From positions 23,528,476 through 23,592,475 of the forward strand of contig OZ059894.1 of assembly GCA_964057225.1 (NCBI GenBank): a stretch of DNA of 64,000 nt, written 5' to 3'. The notes beneath the pieces are model-generated. The model made no database searches. It saw only the letters and a list, made by a program, of their open reading frames with translations, and was not told the origin of the DNA. This document shows positions 52,932 to 64,000 of the stretch, one piece after another. The stretch comes from Auanema rhodensis (Eukaryota; Nematoda; Chromadorea; Rhabditida; Rhabditidae). Numbering within the stretch: the first letter of the stretch is position 1; every line of letters begins with the position of its first letter. Position numbers and translations under genes: made by a program.

Positions 52932-55745
52932 TGGTATGTAACTCGCTTCACGTGAAAGATAAAGAGATGCGGTTTTCAAACTTAGATTCCCCATGTCCAT
53001 ATTAGTTTAAACAAACTTTTATTGTTATTGGTTCAAGGTAACCATGACTTTGAATTTTACGTGAACTTTAATTTATGCTAATTAAATGTACACGTGATGT
53101 GCACTTGGTATGTAACTCGCTTCACGTGAAAGATAAAGAGATGCGGTTTTCAAAATTAGATTCCCCATGTCCATATTAGTCTAAAAACAAATTTTTATTG
53201 ATATTGGTTCATGGTAACCATGACTTTGAAATTTACGTGAACTTTAATTTATGCTAATTAAATGTACACGTGATGTGCACTTGGTATGTAACTCGCTTCA
53301 CGTGAAAGATAAAGAGATGCGGTTTTCAAAATTAGATTCCCCATGTCTATATTAGTCTAAAAACAAATTTTTATTGATATTGGTTCATGGTAACCATGAC
53401 TTTGAAATTTACGTGAACTTTAATTTATGCTAATTAAATGTACACGTGATGTGCACTTGGTATGTAACTCGCTTCACGTGAAAGATAAAGAGATGCGGTT
53501 TTCAAAATTAGATTCCCCATGTCCATATTAGTCTAAAAACAAATTTTTATTGATATTGGTTCATGGTAACCATGTCTTTGAAATTTACGTGAACTTTAAT
53601 TTATGCTAATTAAATGTACACGTGATGTGCACTTGGTATGTAACTCGCTTCACGTGAAAGATAAAGAGATGCGGTTTTCAAAATTAGATTCCCCATGTCC
53701 ATATTAGTCTAAAAACAAATTTTTATTGATATTGGTTCATGGTAACCATGACTTTGAAATTTACGTGAACTTTAATTTATGCTAATTAAATGTACACGTG
53801 ATGTGCACTTGGTATGTAACTCGCTTCACGTGAAAGATAAAGAGATGCGGTTTTCAAAATTAGATTCCCCATGTCCATATTAGTCTAAAAACAAATTTTT
53901 ATTGATATTGGTTCATGGTAACCATGACTTTGAAATTTACGTGAACTTTAATTTATGCTAACTAAATGTACACGTGATGTGCACTTGGTATGTAACTCGC
54001 TTCACGTGAAAGATAAAGAGATGCGGTTTTCAAAATTAGATTCCCCATGTCCATATTAGTCTAAAAACAAATTTTTATTGATATTGGTGCATGGTAACCA
54101 TGACTTTGAAATTTACGTGAACTTTAATTTATGCTAATTAAATGTACACGTGATGTGCACTTGGTATGTAACTTGCTTCACGTGAAAGATAAAGAGATGC
54201 GGTTTTCAAAATTAGATTCCCAATGTCCATATTAGTCTAAAAACAAATTTTTATTGATATTGGTGCATGGTAACCATGACTTTGAAATTTACGTGAACTT
54301 TAATTTATGCTAATTAAATGTACACGTGATGTGCACTTGGTATGTAACTCGCTTCACGTGAAAGATAAAGAGATGCGGTTTTCAAAATTAAATTCCCCAT
54401 GTCCATATTAGTCTAAAAACAAATTTTTATTGATATTGGTTCATGGTAACCATGTCTTTGAAATTTACGTGAACTTTAATTTATGCTAATTAAATGTACA
54501 CGTGATGTGCACTTGGTATGTAACTCGCTTCACGTGAAAGATAAAGAGATGCGGTTTTCAAAATTAGATTCCCCATGTCCATATTAGTCTAAAAACAAAT
54601 TTTTATTGATATTGGTTCATGGTAACCATGACTTTGAAATTTACGTGAACTTTAATTTATGCTAATTAAATGTACACGTGATGTGCACTTGGTATGTAAC
54701 TCGCTTCACGTGAAAGATAAAGAGATGCGGTTTTCAAAATTAGATTCCCCATGTCCATATTAGTCTAAAAACAAATTTTTATTGTTATTGGTTCATGGTA
54801 ACCATGACTTTGAAATTTACGTGAACTTTAATTTATGCTAATTAAATGTACACGTGATGTGCACTTGGTATGTAACTCGCTTCACGTGAAAGATAAAGAG
54901 ATGCGGTTTTCAAAATTAGATTCCCCATGTCTATATTAGTCTAAAAACAAATGTTTATTGATATTGGTTCATGGTAACCATGACTTTGAAATTTACGTGA
55001 ACTTTAATTTATGCTAATTAAATGTACACGTGATGTGCACTTGGTATGTAACTCGCTTCACGTGAAAGATAAAGAGATGCGGTTTTCAAAATTAGATTCC
55101 CCATGTCCATATTAGTCTAAAAACAAATTTTTATTGATATTGGTTCATGGTAACCATGTCTTTGAAATTTACGTGAACTTTAATTTATGCTAATTAAATG
55201 TACACGTGATATGCACTTGGTATGTAACTCGCTTCACGTGAAAGATAAAGAGATGCGGTTTTCAAAATTAGATTCCCCATGTCCATATTAGTCTAAAAAC
55301 AAATTTTTATTGTTATTGGTTCATGGTAACCATGACTTTGAAATTTACGTGAACTTTAATTTATGCTAATTAAATGTACACGTGATGTGCACTTGGTATG
55401 TAACTCGCTTCACGTGAAAGATAAAGAGATGCGGTTTTCAAAATTAGATTCCCCATGTCCATATTAGTCTAAAAACAAATTTTTATTGATATTGGTTCAT
55501 GGTAACCATGTCTTTGAAATTTACGTGAACTTTAATTTATGCTAATTAAATGTACACGTGATGTGCACTTGGTATGTGACTCGCTTCACGTGAAAGATAA
55601 AGAGATGCGGTTTTCAAAATTAGATTCTCCATGTCCATATTAGTCTGAAAACAAATTTTTATTGATATTGGTTCATGGTAACCATGACTTTGAAATTTAC
55701 GTGAACTTTAATTTATGCTAATTAAATGTACACGTGATGTGCACT
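52932..55745. repeat. 16-mer HOR block, copy 2 (2814 bp)
   Basis: Same order as 28314-31127 through all 16 monomers, including the T13+G104 monomer and the A54/T118 monomer, but without C166. Private changes include TCCCAATG near 54231, GATTCTCC near 55627 and GTCTGAAAAC near 55647. Confidence 0.85.
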
Positions 55746-57151
55746 TGGTATGTAACTCGCTTCACGTGAAAGATAAAGAGATGCGGTTTTCAAAATTAGA
55801 TTCCCCATGTCCATATTAGTTTAAACAAACTTTTATTGTTATTGGTTCAAGGTAACCATGACTTTGAATTTTACGTGAACTTTAATTTATGCTAATTAAA
55901 TGTACACGTGATGTGCACTTGGTATGTAACTCGCTTCACGTGAAAGATAAAGAGATGCGGTTTTCAAAATTAGATTCCCCATGTCCATATTAGTCTAAAA
56001 ACAAATTTTTATTGATATTGGTTCATGGTAACCATGACTTTGAAATTTACGTGAACTTTAATTTATGCTAATTAAATGTACACGTGATGTGCACTTGGTA
56101 TGTAACTCGCTTCACGTGAAAGATAAAGAGATGCGGTTTTCAAAATTAGATTCCCCATGTCTATATTAGTCTAAAAACAAATTTTTATTGATATTGGTTC
56201 ATGGTAACCATGACTTTGAAATTTACGTGAACTTTAATTTATGCTAATTAAATGTACACGTGATGTGCACTTGGTATGTAACTCGCTTCACGTGAAAGAT
56301 AAAGAGATGCGGTTTTTAAAATTAGATTCCCCATGTCCATATTAGTCTAAAAACAAATTTTTATTGATATTGGTTCATGGTAACCATGTCTTTGAAATTT
56401 ACGTGAACTTTAATTTATGCTAATTAAATGTACACGTGATGTGCACTTGGTATGTAACTCGCTTCACGTGAAAGATAAAAAGATGCGGTTTTCAAAATTA
56501 GATTCCCCATGTCCATATTAGTCTAAAAACAAATTTTTATTGATATTGGTTCATGGTAACCATGACTTTGAAATTTACGTGAACTTTAATTTATGCTAAT
56601 TAAATGTACACGTGATGTGCACTTGGTATGTAACTCGCTTCACGTGAAAGATAAAGAGATGCGGTTTTCAAAATTAGATTCCCCATGTCCATATTAGTCT
56701 AAAAACAAATTTTTATTGATATTGGTTCATGGTAACCATGACTTTGAAATTTACGTGAACTTTAATTTATGCTAATTAAATGTACACGTGATGTGCACTT
56801 GGTATGTAACTCGCTTCACGTGAAAGATAAAGAGATGCGGTTTTCAAAATTAGATTCCCCATGTCCATATTAGTCTAAAAACAAATTTTTATTGATATTG
56901 GTGCATGGTAACCATGACTTTGAAATTTACGTGAACTTTAATTTATGCTAATTAAATGTACACGTGATGTGCACTTGGTATGTAACTTGCTTCACGTGAA
57001 AGATAAAGAGATGCGGTTTTCAAAATTAGATTCCCCATGTCCATATTAGTCTAAAAACAAATTTTTATTGATATTGGTTCATGGTAACCATGACTTTGAA
57101 ACTTACGTGAACTTTAATTTATGCTAATTAAATGTACACGTGATGTGCACT
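55746..57151. repeat. 8-mer HOR type A, copy 4
   Basis: Same order as the A copies at 16890, 18822 and 23744, more than 30 kb away from them. A private GGTTTTTAAA near 56317 marks it. Confidence 0.85.
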
Positions 57152-60100
57152 TGGTATGTAACTCGCTTCACGTGAAAGATAAAGAGATGCGGTTTTCAAA
57201 ATTAGATTCCCCATGTCCATATTAGTTTAAACAAACTTTTATTGTTATTGGTTCAAGGTAACCATGACTTTGAATTTTACGTGAACTTTAATTTATGCTA
57301 ATTAAATGTACACGTGATGTGCACTTGGTATGTAACTCGCTTCACGTGAAAGATAAAGAGATGCGGTTTTCAAAATTAGATTCCCCATGTCCATATTAGT
57401 CTAAAAACAAATTTTTATTGATATTGGTTCATGGTAACCATGACTTTGAAATTTACGTGAACTTTAATTTATGCTAATTAAATGTACACGTGATGTGCAC
57501 TTGGTATGTAACTCGCTTCACGTGAAAGATAAAGAGATGCGGTTTTCAAAATTAGATTCCCCATGTCTATATTAGTCTAAAAACAAATTTTTATTGATAT
57601 TGGTTCATGGTAACCATGACTTTGAAATTTACGTGAACTTTAATTTATGCTAATTAAATGTACACGTGATGTGCACTTGGTATGTAACTCGCTTCACGTG
57701 AAAGATAAAGAGATGCGGTTTTCAAAATTAGATTCCCCATGTCCATATTAGTCTAAAAACAAATTTTTATTGATATTGGTTCATGGTAACCATGACTTTG
57801 AAATTTACGTGAACTTTAATTTATGCTAATTAAATGTACACGTGATGTGCACTTGGTATGTAACTCGCTTCACGTGAAAGATAAAGAGATGCGGTTTTCA
57901 AAATTAGATTCCCCATGTCCATATTAGTCTAAAAACAAATTTTTATTGATATTGGTGCATGGTAACCATGACTTTGAAATTTACGTGAACTTTAATTTAT
58001 GCTAATTAAATGTACACGTGATGTGCACTTGGTATGTAACTTGCTTCACGTGAAAGATAAAGAGATGCGGTTTTCAAAATTAGATTCCCCATGTCCATAT
58101 TAGTCTAAAAACAAATTTTTATTGATATTGGTTCATGGTAACCATGACTTTGAACTTTACGTGAACTTTAATTTATGCTAATTAAATGTACACGTGATGT
58201 GCACTTGGTATGTAACTCGCTTCACGTGAAAGATAAAGAGATGCGGTTTTCAAAATTAGATTCCCCATGTCCATATTAGTCTAAAAACAAATTTTTATTG
58301 ATATTGGTTCATGGTAACCATGTCTTTGAAATTTACGTGAACTTTAATTTATGCTAATTAAATGTACACGTGATGTGCACTTGGTATGTAACTCGCTTCA
58401 CGTGAAAGATAAAAAGATGCGGTTTTCAAAATTAGATTCCCCATGTCCATATTAGTCTAAAAACAAATTTTTATTGATATTGGTTCATGGTAACCATGAC
58501 TTTGAAACTAACGTGAACTTTAATTTATGCTAATTAAATGTACACGTGATGTGCACTTGGTATGTAACTCGCTTCACGTGAAAGATAAAGAGATGCGGTT
58601 TTCAAAATTAGATTCCCCATGTCCATATTAGTCTAAAAACAAATTTTTATTGATATTGGTTCATGGTAACCATGTCTTTGAAATTTACGTGAACTTTAAT
58701 TTATGCTAATTAAATGTACACGTGATGTGCACTTGGTATGTAACTCGCTTCACGTGAAAGATAAAAAGATGCGGTTTTCGAAATTAGATTCCCCATGTCC
58801 ATATTAGTCTAAAAACAAATTTTTATTGATATTGGTTCATGGTAACCATGACTTTGAAATTTACGTGAACTTTAATTTATGCTAATTAAATGTACACGTG
58901 ATGTGCACTTGGTATGTAACTCGCTTCACGTGAAAGATAAAGAGATGCGGTTTTCAAAATTAGATTCCCCATGTCCATATTAGTCTAAAAACAAATTTTT
59001 ATTGATATTGGTTCATGGTAACCATGACTTTGAAATTTACGTGAACTTTAATTTATGCTAATTAAATGTACACGTGATGTGCACTTGGTATGTAACTCGC
59101 TTCACGTGAAAGATAAAGAGATGCGGTTTTCAAAATTAGATTCCCCATGTCCATATTAGTCTAAAAACAAATTTTTATTGATATTGGTGCATGGTAACCA
59201 TGACTTTGAAATTTACGTGAACTTTAATTTATGCTAATTAAATGTACACGTGATGTGCACTTGGTATGTAACTTGCTTCACGTGAAAGATAAAGAGATGC
59301 GGTTTTCAAAATTAGATTCCCCATGTCCATATTAGTCTAAAAACAAATTTTTATTGATATTGGTTCATGGTAACCATGACTTTGAAACTTACGTGAACTT
59401 TAATTTATGCTAATTAAATGTACACGTCATGTGCACTTGGTATGTAACTCGCTTCACGTGAAAGATAAAGAGATGCGGTTTTCAAAATTAGATTCCCCAT
59501 GTCCATATTAGTCTAAAAACAAATTTTTATTGATATTGGTTCATGGTAACCATGTCTTTGAAATTTACGTGAACTTTAATTTATGCTAATTAAATGTACA
59601 CGTGATGTGCACTTGGTATGTAACTCGCTTCACGTGAAAGATAAAGAGATGCGGTTTTCAAAATTAGATTCCTCATGTCCATATTAGTCTAAAAACAAAT
59701 TTTTATTGATATTGGTGCATGGTAACCATGACTTTGAAATTTACGTGAACTTTAATTTATGCTAATTAAATGTACACGTGATGTGCACTTGGTATGTAAC
59801 TCGCTTCACGTGAAAGATAAAGAGATGCGGTTTTCAAAATTAGATTCCCCATGTCCATATTAGTCTAAAAACAAATTTTTATTGATATTGGTTCATGGTA
59901 ACCATGACTTTGAAATTTACGTGAACTTTAATTTATGCTAATTAAATGTACACGTGATGTGCACTTGGTATGTAACTCGCTTCACGTGAAAGATAAAGAG
60001 ATGCGGTTTTCAAAATTAGATTCCCCATGTCCATATTAGTCTAAAAACAAATTTTTATTGATATTGGTGCATGGTAACCATGACTTTGAAATTTACGTGA

Positions 60101-61549
60101 ACTTTAATTTATGCTAATTAAATGTACACGTGATGTGCACTTGGTATGTAACTTGCTTCACGTGAAAGATAAAGAGATGCGGTTTTCAAAATTAGATTCC
60201 CCATGTCCATATTAGTCTAAAAACAAATTTTTATTGATATTGGTTCATGGTAACCATGACTTTGAACTTTACGTGAACTTTAATTTATGCTAATTAAATG
60301 TACACGTGATGTGCACTTGGTATGTAACTCGCTTCACGTGAAAGATAAAGAGATGCGGTTTTCAAAATTAGATTCCCCATGTCCATATTAGTCTAAAAAC
60401 AAATTTTTATTGATATTGGTTCATGGTAACCATGTCTTTGAAATTTACGTGAACTTTAATTTATGCTAATTAAATGTACACGTGATGTGCACTTGGTATG
60501 TAACTCGCTTCACGTGAAAGATAAAAAGATGCGGTTTTCAAAATTAGATTCCCCATGTCCATATTAGTCTAAAAACAAATTTTTATTGATATTGGTTCAT
60601 GGTAACCATGACTTTGAAACTAACGTGAACTTTAATTTATGCTAATTAAATGTACACGTGATGTGCACTTGGTATGTAACTCGCTTCACGTGAAAGATAA
60701 AGAGATGCGGTTTTCAAAATTAGATTCCCCATGTCCATATTAGTCTAAAAACAAATTTTTATTGATATTGGTTCATGGTAACCATGTCTTTGAAATTTAC
60801 GTGAACTTTAATTTATGCTAATTAAATGTACACGTGATGTGCACTTGGTATGTAACTCGCTTCACGTGAAAGATAAAAAGATGCGGTTTTCAAAATTAGA
60901 TTCCCCATGTCCATATTAGTCTAAAAACAAATTTTTATTGATATTGGTTCATGGTAACCATGACTTTGAAATTTACGTGAACTTTAATTTATGCTAATTA
61001 AATGTACACGTGATGTGCACTTGGTATGTAACTCGCTTCACGTGAAAGATAAAGAGATGCGGTTTTCAAAATTAGATTCCCCATGTCCATATTAGTCTAA
61101 AAACAAATTTTTATTGATATTGGTTCATGGTAACCATGACTTTGAAATTTACGTGAACTTTAATTTATGCTAATTAAATGTACACGTGATGTGCACTTGG
61201 TATGTAACTCGCTTCACGTGAAAGATAAAGAGATGCGGTTTTCAAAATTAGATTCCCCATGTCCATATTAGTCTAAAAACAAATTTTTATTGATATTGGT
61301 GCATGGTAACCATGACTTTGAAATTTACGTGAACTTTAATTTATGCTAATTAAATGTACACGTGATGTGCACTTGGTATGTAACTTGCTTCACGTGAAAG
61401 ATAAAGAGATGCGGTTTTCAAAATTAGATTCCCCATGTCCATATTAGTCTAAAAACAAATTTTTATTGATATTGGTTCATGGTAACCATGACTTTGAAAC
61501 TTACGTGAACTTTAATTTATGCTAATTAAATGTACACGTCATGTGCACT
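57152..61549. repeat. 25-monomer block: 13-mer copy 2 plus 12-mer lacking S
   Basis: The first 13 monomers (57152-59437) repeat the 39216 13-mer, with C126 in the sixth and C167 (59428) in the last. The next 12 read T118, G104, N, G104, T13+C126, T118, A33+C127/A129, T118, A33, N, G104, T13+C127+C167. So S, N, T67, N was replaced by T118, G104, N, and one S is missing. C126 (58155, 60267) and C167 recur at exactly 12 monomers (2112 bp), showing a recent tandem duplication. Confidence 0.8.
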
Positions 61550-63835
61550 TGGTATGTAACTCGCTTCACGTGAAAGATAAAGAGATGCGGTTTTCAAAAT
61601 TAGATTCCCCATGTCCATATTAGTTTAAACAAACTTTTATTGTTATTGGTTCAAGGTAACCATGACTTTGAATTTTACGTGAACTTTAATTTATGCTAAT
61701 TAAATGTACACGTGATGTGCACTTGGTATGTAACTCGCTTCACGTGAAAGATAAAGAGATGCGGTTTTCAAAATTAGATTCCCCATGTCCATATTAGTCT
61801 AAAAACAAATTTTTATTGATATTGGTTCATGGTAACCATGACTTTGAAATTTACGTGAACTTTAATTTATGCTAATTAAATGTACACGTGATGTGCACTT
61901 GGTATGTAACTCGCTTCACGTGAAAGATAAAGAGATGCGGTTTTCAAAATTAGATTCCCCATGTCTATATTAGTCTAAAAACAAATTTTTATTGATATTG
62001 GTTCATGGTAACCATGACTTTGAAATTTACGTGAACTTTAATTTATGCTAATTAAATGTACACGTGATGTGCACTTGGTATGTAACTCGCTTCACGTGAA
62101 AGATAAAGAGATGCGGTTTTCAAAATTAGATTCCCCATGTCCATATTAGTCTAAAAACAAATTTGTATTGATATTGGTTCATGGTAACCATGTCTTTGAA
62201 ATTTACGTGAACTTTAATTTATGCTAATTAAATGTACACGTGATGTGCTCTTGGTATGTAACTCGCTTCACGTGAAAGATAAAAAGATGCGGTTTTCAAA
62301 ATTAGATTCCCCATGTCCATATTAGTCTAAAAACAAATTTTTATTGATATTGGTTCATGGTAACCATGACTTTGAAATTTACGTGAACTTTAATTTATGC
62401 TAATTAAATGTACACGTGATGTGCACTTGGTATGTAACTCGCTTCACGTGAAAGATAAAGAGATGCGGTTTTCAAAATTAGATTCCCCATGTCCATATTA
62501 GTCTAAAAACAAATTTGTATTGATATTGGTTCATGGTAACCATGTCTTTGAAATTTACGTGAACTTTAATTTATGCTAATTAAATGTACACGTGATGTGC
62601 TCTTGGTATGTAACTCGCTTCACGTGAAAGATAAAAAGATGCGGTTTTCAAAATTAGATTCCCCATGTCCATATTAGTCTAAAAACAAATTTTTATTGAT
62701 ATTGGTTCATGGTAACCATGTCTTTGAAATTTACGTGAACTTTAATTTATGCTAATTAAATGTACACGTGATGTGCACTTGGTATGTAACTCGCTTCACG
62801 TGAAAGATAAAAAGATGCGGTTTTCAAAATTAGATTCCCCATGTCCATATTAGTCTAAAAACAAATTTTTATTGATATTGGTTCATGGTAACCATGACTT
62901 TGAAACTAACGTGAACTTTAATTTATGCTAATTAAATGTACACGTGATGTGCACTTGGTATGTAACTCGCTTCACGTGAAAGATAAAGAGATGTGGTTTT
63001 CAAAATTAGATTCCCCATGTCCATATTAGTCTAAAAACAAATTTTTATTGATATTGGTTCATGGTAACCATGTCTTTGAAATTTACGTGAACTTTAATTT
63101 ATGCTAATTAAATGTACACGTGATGTGCACTTGGTATGTAACTCGCTTCACGTGAAAGATAAAAAGATGCGGTTTTCAAAATTAGATTCCCCATGTCCAT
63201 ATTAGTCTAAAAACAAATTTTTATTGATATTGGTTCATGGTAACCATGACTTTGAAATTTACGTGAACTTTAATTTATGCTAATTAAATGTACACGTGAT
63301 GTGCACTTGGTATGTAACTCGCTTCACGTGAAAGATAAAGAGATGCGGTTTTCAAAATTAGATTCCCCATGTCCATATTAGTCTAAAAACAAATTTTTAT
63401 TGATATTGGTTCATGGTAACCATGACTTTGAAATTTACGTGAACTTTAATTTATGCTAATTAAATGTACACGTGATGTGCACTTGGTATGTAACTCGCTT
63501 CACGTGAAAGATAAAGAGATGCGGTTTTCAAAATTAGATTCCCCATGTCCATATTAGTCTAAAAACAAATTTTTATTGATATTGGTGCATGGTAACCATG
63601 ACTTTGAAATTTACGTGAACTTTAATTTATGCTAATTAAATGTACACGTGATGTGCACTTGGTATGTAACTTGCTTCACGTGAAAGATAAAGAGATGCGG
63701 TTTTCAAAATTAGATTCCCCATGTCCATATTAGTCTAAAAACAAATTTTTATTGATATTGGTTCATGGTAACCATGACTTTGAAACTTACGTGAACTTTA
63801 ATTTATGCTAATTAAATGTACACGTCATGTGCACT
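61550..63835. repeat. 13-monomer block at right end (2286 bp)
   Basis: Order: S, N, T67, T118+G90+T174, A33, T118+G90+T174, A33+T118, A33+C127/A129, T118, A33, N, G104, T13+C127+C167. A T118/A33 pair has been duplicated locally (62164 and 62516 carry G90, 352 bp apart). A private GATGTGG near 62994 removes a CpG. C167 at 63826 is the third copy of that change. Confidence 0.8.
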
Positions 63836-64000
63836 TGGTATGTAACTCGCTTCACGTGAAAGATAAAGAGATGCGGTTTTCAAAATTAGATTCCCCATGT
63901 CCATATTAGTTTAAACAAACTTTTATTGTTATTGGTTCAAGGTAACCATGACTTTGAATTTTACGTGAACTTTAATTTATGCTAATTAAATGTACACGTG
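63836..64000. repeat. Partial S monomer cut by window end
   Basis: 165 of 174 bases of a 28th S monomer are present, ending inside CACGTG. The array continues past the window, so its total length is unknown. Confidence 0.95.

Larger units (their letters stand above)
1..64000. repeat. 176-bp tandem satellite array, 364 copies, whole window
   Basis: The same 176-base unit follows itself head to tail across the whole window, which starts at monomer base 1 and ends inside a 364th copy. Phase check: the last TGGTATGTAA starts at 63836, and 63835 = 363 x 176 + 1 inserted base - 27 x 2 deleted bases, so there is no room for another uncompensated indel. All copies share one orientation. Most differ from consensus at only a few positions, and the differences are shared by groups of copies rather than random. 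G+C of the consensus is 56/176. Stops occur in all six frames of the consensus. Unit length near one nucleosome plus linker, high homogeneity and HOR structure are known traits of centromeric or pericentromeric satellites. The centromeric role is inferred; the family is not recognised. Confidence 0.99.

Noticed and set aside
1-64000. Protein-coding genes
   Set aside because: The consensus has stops in all six frames, and 176 is not a multiple of three so frames rotate from copy to copy. By my hand map stop-free stretches are about 120 bp or less. Any short ORF would be repeated hundreds of times and is meaningless.
1-64000. CRISPR array
   Set aside because: There are no unique spacers; the whole 176-base unit repeats, and the differences are shared single-base variants.
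1-64000. CENP-B box
   Set aside because: No stretch fits NTTCGNNNNANNCGGGN on either strand. The nearest CG-bearing parts (CTCGC and GCGG) have the wrong spacing.
1-64000. Known satellites (human alpha 171 bp, Arabidopsis CEN180)
   Set aside because: Similar length only. Base order as I know those families does not match, and I could not search databases, so no species is assigned.
1-64000. Assembly artefact or simulated repeat
   Set aside because: Rare variants recur in consistent registers over many kb and private changes separate the copies, as expected of real satellite. Collapse or expansion at some points cannot be excluded without reads.

Overview
The window is one uninterrupted head-to-tail satellite DNA array with no gene in it. 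The unit is 176 bp. I number it 1-176 from TGGTATGTAA, the first base of the window. By hand count the consensus is 56/176 G+C (about 32%). The phase can be followed from end to end: 363 complete monomers plus 165 bases of a 364th. The only length changes that fit are one inserted base (A at 1188) and a 2-bp deletion that marks a 174-bp monomer family (S) found 28 times. Every copy I read has the same orientation, and no other DNA interrupts the array. Such an array, with monomers near nucleosome length, very few differences between copies and layered higher-order repeats (HORs), is typical of eukaryotic centromeric, pericentromeric or other constitutive heterochromatin. I do not recognise the family (it is not human alpha satellite or Arabidopsis CEN180) and cannot name the organism.

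Variant names used throughout: base plus monomer position. N = consensus; S = 174-bp type (T76, two A deleted in the 78-82 run, C87, T96, A107, T126, which creates GTTTAAAC); G9, T13, A33, C34, T34, C50, G53, A54, T67, G88, G90, C94, T96, G104, T118, C127 (with or without A129), C126, C153, C166, C167, A170, C174, T174.

Layout. Positions 1-5281 are a simpler subarray of N, T118 and C34 monomers without S. From 5282 to the end S monomers recur at irregular but quantised spacings of 17,19,17,13,8,3,8,8,12,8,8,10,16,13,22,3,8,13,16,12,16,13,8,16,8,25,13 monomers. S-to-S blocks fall into a few recurring types. These are two 8-mers (A and B, each 1406 bp), a 17-mer, a 16-mer and its 13-mer deletion derivative, and an S-N-T67-N-G104 13-mer. 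Left-type islands (C94/C174/C34) are embedded at about 9.0-11.4 and 47.1-48.9 kb. The pattern fits repeated unequal exchange and segmental duplication of multi-monomer units.

Each monomer has several short dyads: an apparently invariant TTCACGTGAA (16-25), a 13-15 bp dyad centred on GGTAACC (104-118), a second CACGTG (162-167), an AT-rich 7-bp-arm inverted repeat (138-157), and an A5/T5 pair (78-91). Some HOR subtypes specifically damage the second CACGTG or the middle dyad. These are the best candidates for function, as protein-binding sites. The consensus has stops in all six frames and 176 is not a multiple of three, so stop-free stretches stay at about 120 bp or less and no protein is expected.
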